64,000 nt of DNA from Hyperoodon ampullatus (lineage: Eukaryota; Chordata; Mammalia; Artiodactyla; Ziphiidae). The position numbers and the translations under genes were made by a program. Where the stretch lies: contig OX457059.1 of the NCBI GenBank assembly GCA_949752795.1, positions 175,162,242-175,226,241 of the forward strand, written 5' to 3'. Positions 1-10,714 of the stretch are shown here, one piece after another. Position 1 is the stretch's first letter. Each line of letters opens with the position of its first letter. The notes beneath the pieces were generated by a model. It did no database searches. It was given only the letters and a program-made list of their open reading frames with translations, and was not told where the DNA came from.

Positions 1-436
1 CGCCCATAATTCTTGGTGTTTGATTTCCTTTCTAATGGCAACCTCATGGCACAAGATGGTGGCTGGAGCACCAGCTATTATGTCCAACATTCCAGGCAGT
101 CAGGCAGGGAAGGGATGGAGCACAAACCAAACACCAGCTGCCCCTTGTCCTTGTCCCTCTCATCCTTTTAAGCAGCTCTCCCCAATTCACCCAGAAAATT
201 TTGCCTGCTTGCCAGAGGCTGCCCCTAGATGCAAAGGAGGAGGAGAAATACTGCCTTTCAGCTGTGTACAGGGCTCTGCTGCTCACACGGAAGGAGAGAA
301 AGGAAACAGATGCCCAGCTCGCAGTTGCTCACAACACATCTTCATCGAGAACCTTCCATGCGTCCCCGAGCCATGGGACCCTCCGTGAGGAAAGGCTTCA
401 TCCCTCTCCAGGAACTTTCAGTGAAACTTGCTGATT
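1..436. other. Unassigned sequence left of first SINE
   Basis: I see no recognisable repeat, exon or RNA gene here. Short open frames occur on both strands but none resembles a known protein and none has a splice context I would defend. Confidence 0.4.
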
Positions 437-452
437 AAGAATTGCAATTCGT

Positions 453-671
453 TGGGCTTCCCTGGTGGCGCAGTGGTTGAGAGTCCGCCTGCCGATGCAG
501 GGGACACGGGTTCATGCCCCAGTCTGGGAAGATCCCACATGCCGCGGAGCGGCTGGGCCCGTGAGCCATGGCCGCTGAGCCTGCGCGTCCGGAGCCTGTG
601 CTCCACAAGGGGAGAGGCCACAGCAGTGAGAGGCCCACATACCGCAAAAAAAAAAAAAAAAAAAAAAAAAA
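453..671 (+). mobile_element. CHR-type tRNA-derived SINE, young-looking, with 16-bp TSD
   Basis: The head begins tgggcttccctggtggcgca and carries a pol III A box (tggcgcagtgg, 466-476) and B box (ggttcatgccc, 509-519), as in the cetartiodactyl CHR SINEs derived from a tRNA. The body ends in an uninterrupted run of about 28 A including the first TSD bases (646-673). A perfect 16-bp target-site duplication, aagaattgcaattcgt, lies at 437-452 and again at 672-687, and the left copy is preceded by tt, the L1-endonuclease-like TT/AA context. CHR SINEs are non-coding and are mobilised in trans by L1. The pure tail and identical TSDs suggest a recent insertion. Confidence 0.95.
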
Positions 672-687
672 AAGAATTGCAATTCGT

Positions 688-1129
688 AAGATTCCAATAA
701 TAATTCTTGGTTTGATATTCTAATACTTTTCATTGGAAGGGTTTTGTTTGGCTTTTCAATTCTCGGTACTTTCAGAATTTGATTTGGATCCTTTACTATT
801 GTGAAGTGCAGATTTTGCTGTTGGCTTTACTGTTTGGTGTAGTTACTGCCTGTATGCCTGCCCAAACCTGCTTTTTCTTTTTCTCTTTTCCCCATTTGAG
901 CTCTGGCTTAGCTCCACTGAGAAATCAGACCTTGTGGTCACTGCCCGATTCTGATGGCACGACCCCAGCCTGAAGACGTCGTTATAAACCAGGGAAGGGA
1001 GGGTGGCTGAGCATCATTTTCTTTCTCCCAAGTCTCAGCTACTGGAAACATCTGCCCATTTAAGAAAAAAAAAGACCTTTTTTAAGTTCCCGATTTGCGC
1101 AGCTCTGAAGTGAGGGCATCAGGGCCTCC
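688..1129. other. Unassigned, moderately AT-rich spacer
   Basis: No repeat family or coding segment was recognised. A short A-run near 1,063-1,073 is followed by a T-run. Nothing else stands out. Confidence 0.35.
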
Positions 1130-1870
1130 GGGAGGCTGGATCTGTTCTCCGCCCGCCGCCCTCCTCCCTCACCCTCAGCCCTGCCTGTCCCTCTCCCCGC
1201 TGCAGCGCCTGAACTTGGTCTCCCGAGTTCTTCTGTATCTACACACGTAAGTTATTTTATTTTCGGCCACAGTTCTCCCGATTCCTCTGGTCTCCACGAG
1301 GACTCTAACCTGTTCTTTGCTCAAGTTACTGCGAGGAGCTCTCCCGTGAGCTGGGGCCTAAGAGTCGGAAGGAGTTAACACGACCCCACCCGCAGCCCTG
1401 GATCAGCGTCCCCCTCCCCCTCGGGCGGGGCTGGAGCCCCCTCAACTGCATTAGCGGCCGGGGAGACCCTGCCAGCAGGGCGTGGGGGGAGGTTCCAGGT
1501 AGAGAGTAACAGAGGGTGGGAGACAGCGCAGGGACCCCCAAAGGGGAGAAGAATCCCCGTGAGGCGGGGAGAGTGGCTGGAGGCGGGGTGGGGGGCTGGG
1601 GGGCGGGGCAGAGCTGGGGCTGGCGCGGGGAGGGGCCGGTCCCGCGTGTGCTTGGGGCGGGTGGCGACTGCAGCTCCTGGCGGGGGCTGGACCGGAGGGA
1701 GCTGAGGGTGGCCCGAGAGGTCCTGCGGTCGCCCAGCTGAGAGACAGCAGGGCTCTACCCAGGCCCCAGGCCGGGCTGGGGAGGAGGGGTCAGTATGGAG
1801 AATCCAGGACCAGCCCGCAAACGCGGGGGGAGGCGCGGGACCAGGCAGGGGCCACAGGGTGATGGGCCCC
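1130..1870. promoter_or_regulatory. CpG- and GC-box-rich block (CpG-island candidate)
   Basis: This stretch is very rich in G+C and keeps many CpG dinucleotides. It contains Sp1-type GC boxes, for example gggcggggct at 1,423-1,432 and gggcggggca at 1,601-1,610, and it is rich in G-runs on the plus strand. Such composition is usual for CpG-island promoters, but no TATA box, recognisable first exon or downstream gene is visible, so it may be an orphan island or simply part of a GC-rich isochore. A MaLR-free, repeat-poor character and the abrupt change from AT-rich flank at 1,129 support treating it as a unit. Methylation or transcription data are not available from sequence. Confidence 0.4.
1585..1608 (+). 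other. G-quadruplex motif
   Basis: Four G-runs of 4, 6, 6 and 4 bases are separated by loops of only 1, 2 and 1 bases. This fits the canonical G3+N1-7 pattern for an intramolecular G-quadruplex on the plus strand with very short loops, which are the most stable class. It sits within the GC-box block. Confidence 0.8.
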
Positions 1871-1948
1871 AGCGTCAGGAGGGGAAGCATGTGTGACCAG
1901 CCATCCGCTCCTCAGACTGCCCCCAAGTTCAGTAGACCCTGTGAGAGG

Positions 1949-2140
1949 GTTTTTTTTTTTTTTTTTTTTTGCGGTACGCGGGCCTCTCACTGCTGTGGCC
2001 CCAGACGCGCAGGCTCAGCGGCCATGGCTCACGGGCCCAGCCGCTCCGCGGCATGTGGGATCTTCCCGGACCGGGGCACGAACCCGCGTCCCCTGCATCG
2101 GCAGGCGGACTCTCAACCACTGCGCCACCAGGGAAGCCCA
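1949..2140 (-). mobile_element. CHR-type SINE, minus strand, internal deletion
   Basis: A T-run (about 1,950-1,970) is followed by the reverse complement of the CHR SINE, ending with ctgcgccaccagggaagccc (head). A 9-bp TSD, tgtgagagg, is at 1,940-1,948 and 2,141-2,149. Compared with the other copies in this window it lacks about 35 bases of the body between the 'cactgctgtggcc' and 'cagacgcgcag' segments. By my count about 18 CpGs remain in the body, many more than in the copy at 12.6 kb. Confidence 0.93.
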
Positions 2141-2149
2141 TGTGAGAGG

Positions 2150-5100
2150 CATTTTTACTTGCAAAGACGGCTCGAGTGGCCGTGAGCCGGTGGCCAAGGG
2201 TGAAGGCAGGGACTTCGGGGCCGCGGGAAGGAGGCCAGGCACGGAGAGCTGTGCTCCCGGGGTGACATCCGCACCGGGAGCTGCAGAACATCAGTCCAAA
2301 CACACACCCGCGGCAGGACGCGGCGGCGACAACCGCGGGAAAATAAGATCTCTGCTGCCCGAGGGGACGCTCGCTTAACAAGTGGAATCTCTGAACCGCC
2401 CGTGAGAGAGAGACAGGGAGAACTTGGGGCGACCCCTGCCTCTGAGCCGGTCTCCCCTCCGCAGGTAAGCCAGGGTGAGTCTCCGGTCACCCGAGGACAC
2501 ACTGGCCTGAGCCACCCGCTCACCGGCCGTCGGGTCCCGCGGCATCTAAAGTCTGAGGCGGGTCCTGCCCCGGGATCCCGTCCTCACCGCCATCTCCTCC
2601 GGCCTGACCGCATCCCCGGTCACCTGGACGGCCTGCACCTCCCGCTGTCGTCTGCCTGTGGCCGTCTCAGGAAAGACCTCTGGGTCCTCAGGGTTCTCCC
2701 CGTTCCCATGAGTGCGGTCACACTCTGACCTGCAGGTCAGCCGTCCGGCCAGGCCACCAGATGGACAGTCCTGCTCTGGTGGCACAGGCGCGCGGGGGGG
2801 GGTGTCCCCCAGGGAGCCACTAGGGGAGCACGTGTGGCCTTACTCTTCCTGCCAGGCCACAGTCTTGGACCGTTTGGGGACTGGGACCTTTGCCTGTTAC
2901 CACACATTTGTGCGGTTTCTTGCATATTCTCAATAGTAAATCTAATTTTTCTGTAAATGAATTCCATTCCAGGTGCCAGAAACTGGAATCTGAGCCCACG
3001 GTGGCAGGTGGCTGCCTGTGAGGTCCAAGAGCCGATGCCCTGCTGCCTACCCTAGGTGGGGCCCGTTTGTGCCCCAGACGCCATCAGTGCCTAGGCTGAT
3101 GCACAGCAGCACCCCCGCCCCAGTGGTTGGGGACTTCAGCCACCTGACCCGGGCTGCCTCCACCCTCCACATCCCGCCCTCACTCACCGCTTGCTGACCC
3201 TCCTCCAGCCACTGGGAACATCTGATGCCCTCGGAGCTGAGCCTTTGGAGATGAGCCCCAGGGTCGGGTGGATGCTGCCCGGCACTGCACACTCAGGTGC
3301 CTGGCACCTGCCCCTGCAGGGAATGGCCCGGTGCCTCCACCTCTGGTCAGACCCCTGCTTCCGTGAGGAGCAGACGTAGACCCGCAAACCCAGGAAGCCC
3401 GCCTGTCCCCAGTCACCACCTCCTCCGGGCCGTGCGGAACTTCCAGATGCGGCTCTGGCTCCGGGCTGGGCCGTGTATGCCTCCCTCCCTCTGTCCCAGG
3501 CCGGCGGGTTGCACCCTCAGTGTTCGCGCTCCCGGGACATGACCCGTCTCCCTGCTCGTGTGTGCCCAGCGGCTCCGCACTCGAGCGCGTGGGGCTCCGT
3601 CCAATGTTCTTGGGGGTCTGCACAAGGTGATGCCTCCCCGGCGCCAGGGCGGGGACTCAGCTCTTCCAGGACAGGGATGGGGAGGCCATTGGAAAGCTAG
3701 AGAGTCGGGGAAGTGGTAGGGGTACTAAGGGCACAGTCTCCTTTGGGTGGGAGTTTGGTTAATGACTCCGCTAGCTAATACAGTTTGTTGTGTGTGTGGT
3801 TTTAACACAGGAAACAGCTGGCCAGCCTGAAGGAGGCGTGAGGCCCCAGGCACACCCCTTGACCCAGAAAGCGATGAAATGCCTCCTTCAGTTTTGCCCC
3901 CAAGAACCCCCTGCCTCCCCAGGAACCGGGAAATCCAAGCTGTGGGTTTGCCAGAAGCTTCAGTGGGGCAGGTGAGGGGACCGTGCTGGTGTCAAGTCCC
4001 CAGGCTGATGCTGGCCTGCGGGGACCCACGTCCTGTGGATGGAGGATGGTTTGCCCTCCATGTGGCAGCCATGGCTGTGCACCAGGTTCCCTGGCCACGT
4101 CCTCTGGGGCCTCCCTGGGGGAGCAGGGGCTGCTCCTGGGGTCAGAGGGTGAAGGCCAAGCCCAGCCCCCCTCCAGGGGCCTAGTGTGACCCCAAAAAGA
4201 GCCACTGCCTGGAGGCACCCGGCTCACACCAGGCAGCGGCCGAGGTTCCCTCCCTGGCCGGGGCCTGGCTGGCTTTTCTTCACCACCAGCATCGAGATCC
4301 ATCTCACCTGGAAATCCAGAGCGGGCGGTGACGTGATGCTTAGGAAACCCCGGAGCCGAGTTCCCTGCCTGAAACCACGCCCCCAGGTTGAACAGACGTG
4401 GTGAGACCAGGACAGAGCACAGCCACTTCGTCGTGGGACCCAGAGAATGGCCAGGCCCCCGCGCTCCGCTCACTGCATCCTCAGTGATGACGATGGCTAA
4501 GAAACGCTCCCCGTCTCCTCTGCGGCCACAGAAAGTTCCCGAAGTGCATCCACGGAATGTCTGGTTTAAGTGGTGTGGCTGCCCACCCCCGGCCTGCCAG
4601 GAGGCACTTGCTGCAGACAGGCCCTGGGAGCAGCAGGAAGGCCGCCCGCGGGATGCGGATGCCCACCTGTTCTACGCGGAGACACCTGCCAGGAACGTGG
4701 GTTCTGATTTGGGGGGAGCTGATCTTACGCTCTTGTTTCTCTGACTTAATTCCTGGTAAACGACACCCGGCTGTTTCGAGTTTCTGACCCTGTCTTGTGC
4801 TTTTTCCTTCCACTCTGGGGTCGCTTAGTGATGTCCAGGACACGCCCGCGTTGTGGTCCCAGAGCCACCGGGGTCAGGACCAGAGGCACCTGCAGCCCTG
4901 CCTGGAGCGAGGTGTGCGCGCTGCTGGGGTTTTGTCTTGGTTTCGTGGGGAAAAGTGTTTGCGATCCCGCAGAGCAAGATTTTGAGGAAAGTTGTCTGGG
5001 AACGGGTGGAGGGCAGGCACTGCTGTCGACAGCACTGTTGTCACAACCTGTGTTACAGCTGCGGTTTAGCAAGTGCCTGTGGTTTCCCCGGTGTGTTACC

Positions 5101-6800
5101 TGCGTTACTGCCACTTGATAGTGAGTGAATGGCATTTGGGAGAAATTAAGTGGGCAGGCCTCCCCCTGCAGTGTTTTCTCAGGTCCCAGCAACATCCTCC
5201 GCAGAGAGCTCCCAGCACCCACGTCTGTGGGGCACGGCCCCGGCCAAGCCGAGTGGGCAGGGAGGCTGTGTGCCCGGCTGGGACAACCAGAGCCACCTCC
5301 TTCCCAGTCAGATCGGGCACTGGGCTGGTGAGAGAGCCAGCCTCCCGGGAGGCTGCCGGGCACAGCCAGTTACCTGCACGGGAGCCAGGAGCCGGGCCGC
5401 AGAGCACGGGAAGCAGGGCCACACAGAGATGCCCACATGGCCAAGGGGCACACCGTCTGGGCCTGGCCCTCCCGCCCCACCCGCAGACCTTCCTGCGGAG
5501 AGAATGTGGGACACTCGTGGCTGGCGTGTGGCCGGTGGGGAGGCCCAGGAGGGCAGGGGGCCTTGGGGGACAGCAGGGTGGGCTGCTGGCTCTCGGGGTC
5601 TTTGTGAAAGGGAAAAGCTTCCAGCTGCCCGGCCATGGGGAAAGCGTTCCAGTCAATGCCCTAAGCCTGCATGTTGAGTCACGGCAGAAGCCGAAGTCTT
5701 TGCTGTGTTCCCACGAGGGAATAAACTCTGTGGGCTGACAGGGAACGTGGAGCGTCTGCAGTTGGAAGCGAGCCGCGTGGGTGTCGTGGACGCAGGGCAC
5801 CTGTCAGTGGGGTGTCCAGACTCCGGCCTGGGGCATCCCCGTGTGTCGGGCTGCACCCTGGATGCTTGTAGAGTCACCCTGGGGGTGGGATGCTGTCAAG
5901 GTCAGCGCAGAGCAGAAAAAGTAAGAGCAGTCTCTAGTCTGGGGCTTCAAGGGGCTTTCAACAGGGCAGTGAGACAGGGAAGCCTGACATCTCAGCGTGA
6001 CATGAGCCAGAGTGTGTTCATGGGGGGAAGGGTGGTCTGCTTGTGTGGATGGGGAGACGTTTGTCCTGCCCGTTCCCGAAATGGCCCTCGGTGACCGAGG
6101 TGCCACACAGAGCAGCCTGTGCTGAGGCAAAGAGGGGACAGGTGCCTGGTGGCTGGGAGAGGCTAGGGCTTACCCTCCAGCCCCTGCAAGAGGGACGCTG
6201 GGTGCGGGTAGCTGGGCAGGGGCCCAGGGTTCCAAGGAGCTTTGTGGCAGGGGTCCCACTTAGATTCTGTAGTCTCTGGGGGCCTAGGAGGGTTTCTGAG
6301 TCAGGGGTCGTGACCAGGCCGCTCTCTGGGGAGACCCTCAGCCGGCTCTGCAGCAGCAGCCGGTGCCCATGGTGACGGCCTAACGGCCCAGCACAGCGGC
6401 CGCTAAGGCAGTCGGCACATCAGGGCGGCCGGGCAAGGAACCCAGCTGTGGGGCAGACACTAGTCCAGACGCGGAAGCGCAGGCCCCTGCGGACGTGATG
6501 AGCGCATAAACCACGGCCTCTGGGTTCCATAGGTCCCCCTCCTGATGTGGGCGGGCCTCACCCAGTCGGGGGAAGGCCTTAGGAGCAAAGACAGCTTCCC
6601 CTGAGAAGGAGGAATTCAGCCCAAGCCTGGGACACTGATGCCCTGCCTGAGTCCCCAGACCATAGGTGTCAGACTCAGCGGCGACATCACATCTTCCCTC
6701 AGGTTCCCATGAGCTGGTCCCCAAGTCTCAAGGGCCAATTCCTTAAAACATATGCTGTTGGTTCTGTGTCTCTGGAGAGTCCTGTCTAGTGAATTCAGAG
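2150..6800. other. GC-rich unassigned region
   Basis: Long GC-rich stretch with many overlapping open frames of 60-230 codons on both strands. None shows a domain I recognise, and their composition (Pro, Arg, Gly, Ser, Ala, His) is that expected from random GC-rich DNA lacking stop codons. No SINE or LINE was recognised. I cannot exclude single short exons or undetected ancient repeats. Confidence 0.35.
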
Positions 6801-6804
6801 AACC

Positions 6805-7010
6805 ACAGGTGGGGTGGCTTGTGAACAATAGACACTTATTTCTCCACGTCCAGGAGGCCCAAGGTCAGGGTGCAGCCACGTGTGCTTTTGGCCAGAGCGT
6901 CTTCCGAGCTCGCAGAAGGTGACCCAGCTTTGGCAGGCTTCTCTTGGGCACTTGCCCTGGGAGCCTTCAGTGGCCATGCAGGAAGTTCAGCGACCCCAGG
7001 GCCACCAGGT
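6805..7010 (-). mobile_element. MaLR-like LTR remnant, antisense
   Basis: The text from ggtggcttgtgaacaatag through cttatttctc and ccaggaggcccaaggtcagg matches the reverse complement of the 3' end of MLT1/MST-type LTRs (typically 'acagaaatttatttctcac...ctggaggctgg...'). The remnant is diverged and the boundaries are approximate. It lies in opposite orientation to the better-preserved MaLR LTR 230 bases to the right. Confidence 0.45.
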
Positions 7011-7239
7011 GGACAGGCCATTTAGGGGGAGATAGACGAGGAGCCCAGGTGTCGATCTCTCCATCCAGGAGCCCGTGTGAGATGAAGGGGCTTTGGGGTG
7101 ACCCTGCCACAACTGCATCTGACAGCCACTGCGGGGGAGACCCCAACCAGCTGAGGAAACAGCCCCAGAGGCGTGAACCACATGAGAGTGAAGAGCATGG
7201 ACATCATCGCTGTAGGCACAACACTGCCGGGCCAAATAC

Positions 7240-7572
7240 CTGTGGCCCCCAAACCCCACCTGGAAGCCCTGGCCCTAGTGTGGCCACATTGGAGGTGGGG
7301 CTCTGGGTGATTAGGTTTAGATGACGTGATAAGGGTGGGGCCCTGGTTCCATGTGATTAGTGCCCTGATCTGTGGAGACCCAGAGAGCTCGCTCTCTGCC
7401 ATGTGAGGACACAGTGGGAGGGCGGCCTCTGCGAGTCTGGGAAGAGCTCCCGCCAGAGACTGAGTCCACTGGCGCCTTGGTCTCAGACGGCCAGCCTCCA
7501 GGACTGTGAGAAATAAACACCTGTTGTTTGAGCTGCCCATCCGGGGTGTTGTTAGGACTGCCTGAGCTAGAA
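7240..7572 (+). mobile_element. MaLR LTR (MST/MLT1 type), solo
   Basis: Recognisable landmarks in order: gaggtggggctctgggtgat, taggtttagatgacgtgata, gggtggggccc, ccatgtgaggacacag, cctccaggactgtgagaaat and a polyadenylation signal AATAAA at 7,512-7,517, followed by the typical ttgttt-gagctgccc end. This is the LTR of a non-autonomous ERVL-MaLR element. No internal region is seen, so it is a solo LTR. Family from recall of consensus structure; subfamily not resolved. Confidence 0.8.
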
Positions 7573-7990
7573 GCACAGACAGGTGACCCTGAGTCATCCA
7601 CATAAACTCCGTAGGCCCCTGGGTGCTGGTTGCAGGCCGCTCCCCATCCGATTCTGCTCCGAGCCTCTTGCCACCTCTGCACACAGACCAGCCGCTGGAA
7701 GGTCAGCCAGTGGGTCCATCTTTATTCACTCGGGGGTGCGGAAGCCCCCAAGCCCTGCTCTGTGCATGCCCCCTGTGCACACGGAGAGGTGGGACCACTT
7801 GCCTGCCGAGCTTTCTCCTCCCTCTGTCCAGGCGTGCTCCGGGCCGGCCTGGGCCTCAGGCAGAGGTTTCAGAGAGGACGTTCTTTCAGGTTTGTTAAGG
7901 AATCCACACGGGATTTAAGGCAAAAATTCTCCTCTTCCTCCTTGGAACACAGTAACAAAGCGGATTTGGAGATATTCACCCAGAGCTGGA
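7573..7990. other. Unassigned GC-rich spacer
   Basis: Nothing recognised. Overlapping plus-strand open frames near 7,583-8,004 have no recognisable domain. Confidence 0.35.
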
Positions 7991-7999
7991 GATGGCTAA

Positions 8000-8300
8000 T
8001 TTAGTCATGGGGGGAAGTTCAGCATCCGAGAAAACTCCTGATGGGTTTTTATTTCCTCCCCTTTTAAATTTCCTGTGGAAGGTTCCTCGTGTGCATTTGC
8101 AGACAAGATTTAGCCAGGCTCCCCAATCTCACTCTCTTTTCTAATAAACCAGTGTAAAGTAGAATTTATTTACATAATGCAATGATCCGTGAAGGTTACC
8201 ATAACACCCAGGGAAGGTATTAACCGCTTGAGTGGAATTCATTAGAAATTAACTACCACTTAAATTAATTTTCCCACAGTCACAGGCCGTAATGGCGGGT
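8000..8300. promoter_or_regulatory. AT-rich island, candidate conserved noncoding element
   Basis: A sharp AT-rich island inside GC-rich DNA with no recognised repeat. It holds homeodomain-type cores: AATTAA at 8,247-8,252 and AATTAATT at 8,263-8,270, plus attcattag and an ataatgcaatgat segment near 8,195. That combination is typical of developmental enhancers, but conservation is untested and this is inference from composition and motifs only. Confidence 0.3.
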
Positions 8301-8760
8301 GAGGGAACGTCCATCAGCGGTGCTGACAGGGGACCTGCCACCGCTGTTATTTATAGGTGGGAGGCGGCCCGGGGAGCAAGCGCCCTGGGCCACACTCCAA
8401 GCTTCCAGGCTCAGAGAAGGCACTGCAAGGCCCCGGAGCTAATAAGGAATGTGGCCTTGCTAACCCCACCTTTTCCAGCAGTGGACCAGGGCTGACACGA
8501 AGTGACTCTGGTCCTCGTGGCCTGCAAACCGAGGGATGACCCTGCTGGCAAAGCCTTGTCGTGAAGCATGACCTCACAAGCAGAGCTGGGGCTGGGCGTG
8601 GCGGCCTCTCCCAGGGACCGTTAGGAGCGCCAGGTACAGAGTCCAGGGTCAGATGCACCCTCAGGACCGCCCCACAGGGACTTCTGGGGACACGGTCACC
8701 CCACGGGGCAGGGCCAACCTTTGATGAGGGACCCACTGGGTCTCCTTTAGAAGGGTGGCA
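8301..8760. other. Unassigned GC-rich spacer
   Basis: No repeat or exon recognised between the AT-rich island and the TG array. Confidence 0.35.
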
Positions 8761-9053
8761 CGTGTGTACTGGTACATGTGTGGTGTTCCTGTGTGTGGTG
8801 TGTTTGCGTGAGTGGGTGGGGTGAGTGCATAGGCATGATGTCTGCATGCCCTGTGTGGGGTCTGCACATGTGTGTGCCCGTGTGTGTGGTGTGTGCACAC
8901 ATGTGGGTGTGCATTGTGTGATGTGTGTGGTGTGTGTGTGTGCACATGTATGGTGCTTGCTTGCATGCATGTGGTATGAGCAGGTGTGTGTGCTTGTGTG
9001 CACGTGTCTGTGCATGTGGTATATGCGTGCATGTACATGTGTGTATGTGTGTG
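8761..9053 (+). repeat. Degenerate (TG)n / alternating purine-pyrimidine array
   Basis: About 290 bases dominated by TG dinucleotides interspersed with GCATG, GTGCACATG and TGTGGT variants. Alternating purine-pyrimidine runs of this kind can adopt Z-DNA. The interruptions indicate an old microsatellite/minisatellite. His/Thr-rich open frames on the minus strand here are by-products. Confidence 0.93.
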
Positions 9054-10030
9054 CTGCCAATCTGAATTGCAAAGCTGAGGGAAGCCACTTTGCCCAGGGA
9101 TGCAGATTTTGGGGTGCTGAGGGGAGGTGAGCGGCCGGGATATAGCACTGAGGATCCTGCAGGCTTGTCCAAGGGATCGCTGTCTATGCTGCGCCCTAGT
9201 TGGGCTGCCTGTGGTGTCCCCTGGGCGCATTCCTGAGACAAGGGTCCGACGCCCCATTGGGACAGAGTTGGGTGTGGTTCTCCGCGGAGTGAGGGCAGAG
9301 CCCCCGTCCTGTCCCCTCCAGGCCAGGAAGATGAGTGGTGGTCAGGCCGCAGCCTGGAAGGGGAAGGGGCCACAGAGCCCCCCGGCTGGACCCATTGTCA
9401 TGCTGCGTGAGTGCATGTGTGTAAATAAATGTGCAAGAGTGTGTGTGTGTGTGTGTGAGGGAGAGGGAGGGAGGAGACACATCCCTGTGGGCACCAGCGT
9501 GGCCCCGTGCGTGCGGGACATCCAGGGACACTTGGTGGGGGTGGGACAGGGGTCCGTTGAAAGGCCTGGGGAGGAAGGCGGCTGCTGAGGGCTAGAATGT
9601 TCCCACGGGAAGTCCCCGAGCTGCATTTCCCGACTCCCTGTGACTCACACGCCAGGCAAGTGCAGCCCGAACCACCAGCCCCACCGCGGAGAGTCCAGGG
9701 AAGCGGCAGGGCCTGCACTCAGGACGCAGAGGGCAGGGAGGGGGGCCTGGCCCGGGCAACCAGCCCCCGAAGCCCCCCGGGCCTGGTGTATGCAGTGGGG
9801 GCTCCCCCGTGACGGGGTCCTGGGTGCCCGTCTGTGCACCGTGAGCTGGGCCCTGGTCACCGTCCCCTCCCAGACTGGGCTGGGGGCCTGGGAGGAAGGC
9901 CACCTGCGGAACCCCAGCAATGACCATGGAGGGACTCTGGGTTTAAGGGCTGGATCTCGGCCCCAGGGCAGGGGAGTGGAGACGTGGTCCTCAGGAAAAG
10001 AGAGGGACCTCCAGGTGCTCGCTGGGGCAA
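9054..10030. other. Unassigned GC-rich region
   Basis: No repeat family or exon recognised apart from the short GT microsatellite at 9,439-9,457. Long open frames reflect composition. Confidence 0.35.
9439..9457 (+). repeat. (GT)n microsatellite
   Basis: Nine and a half uninterrupted GT repeats followed by a gagggaga purine stretch. Likely length-polymorphic. Confidence 0.9.
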
Positions 10031-10053
10031 CAGCTCCGCAGCCCCGCCCCGCC

Positions 10054-10080
10054 CCGCCGCCGCCGCCGCCGCCGCCGCCG
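10054..10080 (+). repeat. (CCG)9 triplet repeat
   Basis: Nine uninterrupted CCG units (CGG on the minus strand), preceded by a CCCCG pentamer run and followed by cccccggggc. CGG/CCG tracts are an expansion-prone class. Local CpG density is high. It can be read as poly-Ala, poly-Pro or poly-Arg in open frames, but none of those frames looks like a real gene. Confidence 0.95.
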
Positions 10081-10086
10081 CCCCCG

Positions 10087-10714
10087 GGGCTGCCCCAGCT
10101 TCTTCCGTAAAGTGCAGGTATGGGCGTGGCTCGAAGCCAGAACCGCCCTGTGGACACTTCCAAAGGCTGGTTTGCAGAGGAGGCACCGGGTCGGGCGGGG
10201 CCCACACACAGGTGAAGCGCCTCTGGGCCTTGGGAAGGGGAGCTGGCAGAGATGGGCAGGAGCCGGGAGAGGGTGCCCGCAGGGGCCCCTGGGCAGGTGC
10301 TGCAGAGCCCAGAGCCGGGCCCTGTCGCCCCTAAATTTACGTGCAGTGTTTGCCGCCTCTGCTCACTTTCTGGGGGGGTGTTTGTAGCTTTCACCAAATC
10401 TGCAGAAGGGGACAGTTTCAGGTTCCCTGGCCCTAGGGCGACCCCCGCTCCAATCATGCTGTTTGCTTCTCGGGGTCTCAGAATGCGCCATCGGGGGTCC
10501 CCTGCCGGTTCAGGCAACTCACGGTTTGCTGCTTCTGGCCTCTCCCTCGGGCCCCCGAGCACCCAGGCCGCATCCTCTGCGGGCAGCGTCTGATTCCGTG
10601 TGGTTGTGATTGGCCTGTACTGCGTGTTCCTCTTAATGCAGAGTTGTTTTCTTCGCCTCCAATTCCGTAACCTGGAAAACAGCATATAGCCCGAGGCCAC
10701 CCGGAATAATGCTG
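10087..10714. other. Unassigned GC-rich region
   Basis: No recognised feature. A 358-codon minus-strand open frame spans 9,645-10,721 but crosses the CCG repeat and has no recognisable domain. Confidence 0.35.

Noticed and set aside
453..540. Possible tRNA gene
   Set aside because: A and B boxes are the tRNA-derived head of a SINE; no cloverleaf-complete tRNA, and TSD and A-tail show retroposition. The same applies to the other SINE heads.
8661..9373. His/Thr-rich frames over the TG array
   Set aside because: Direct translations of a dinucleotide repeat, not genes.
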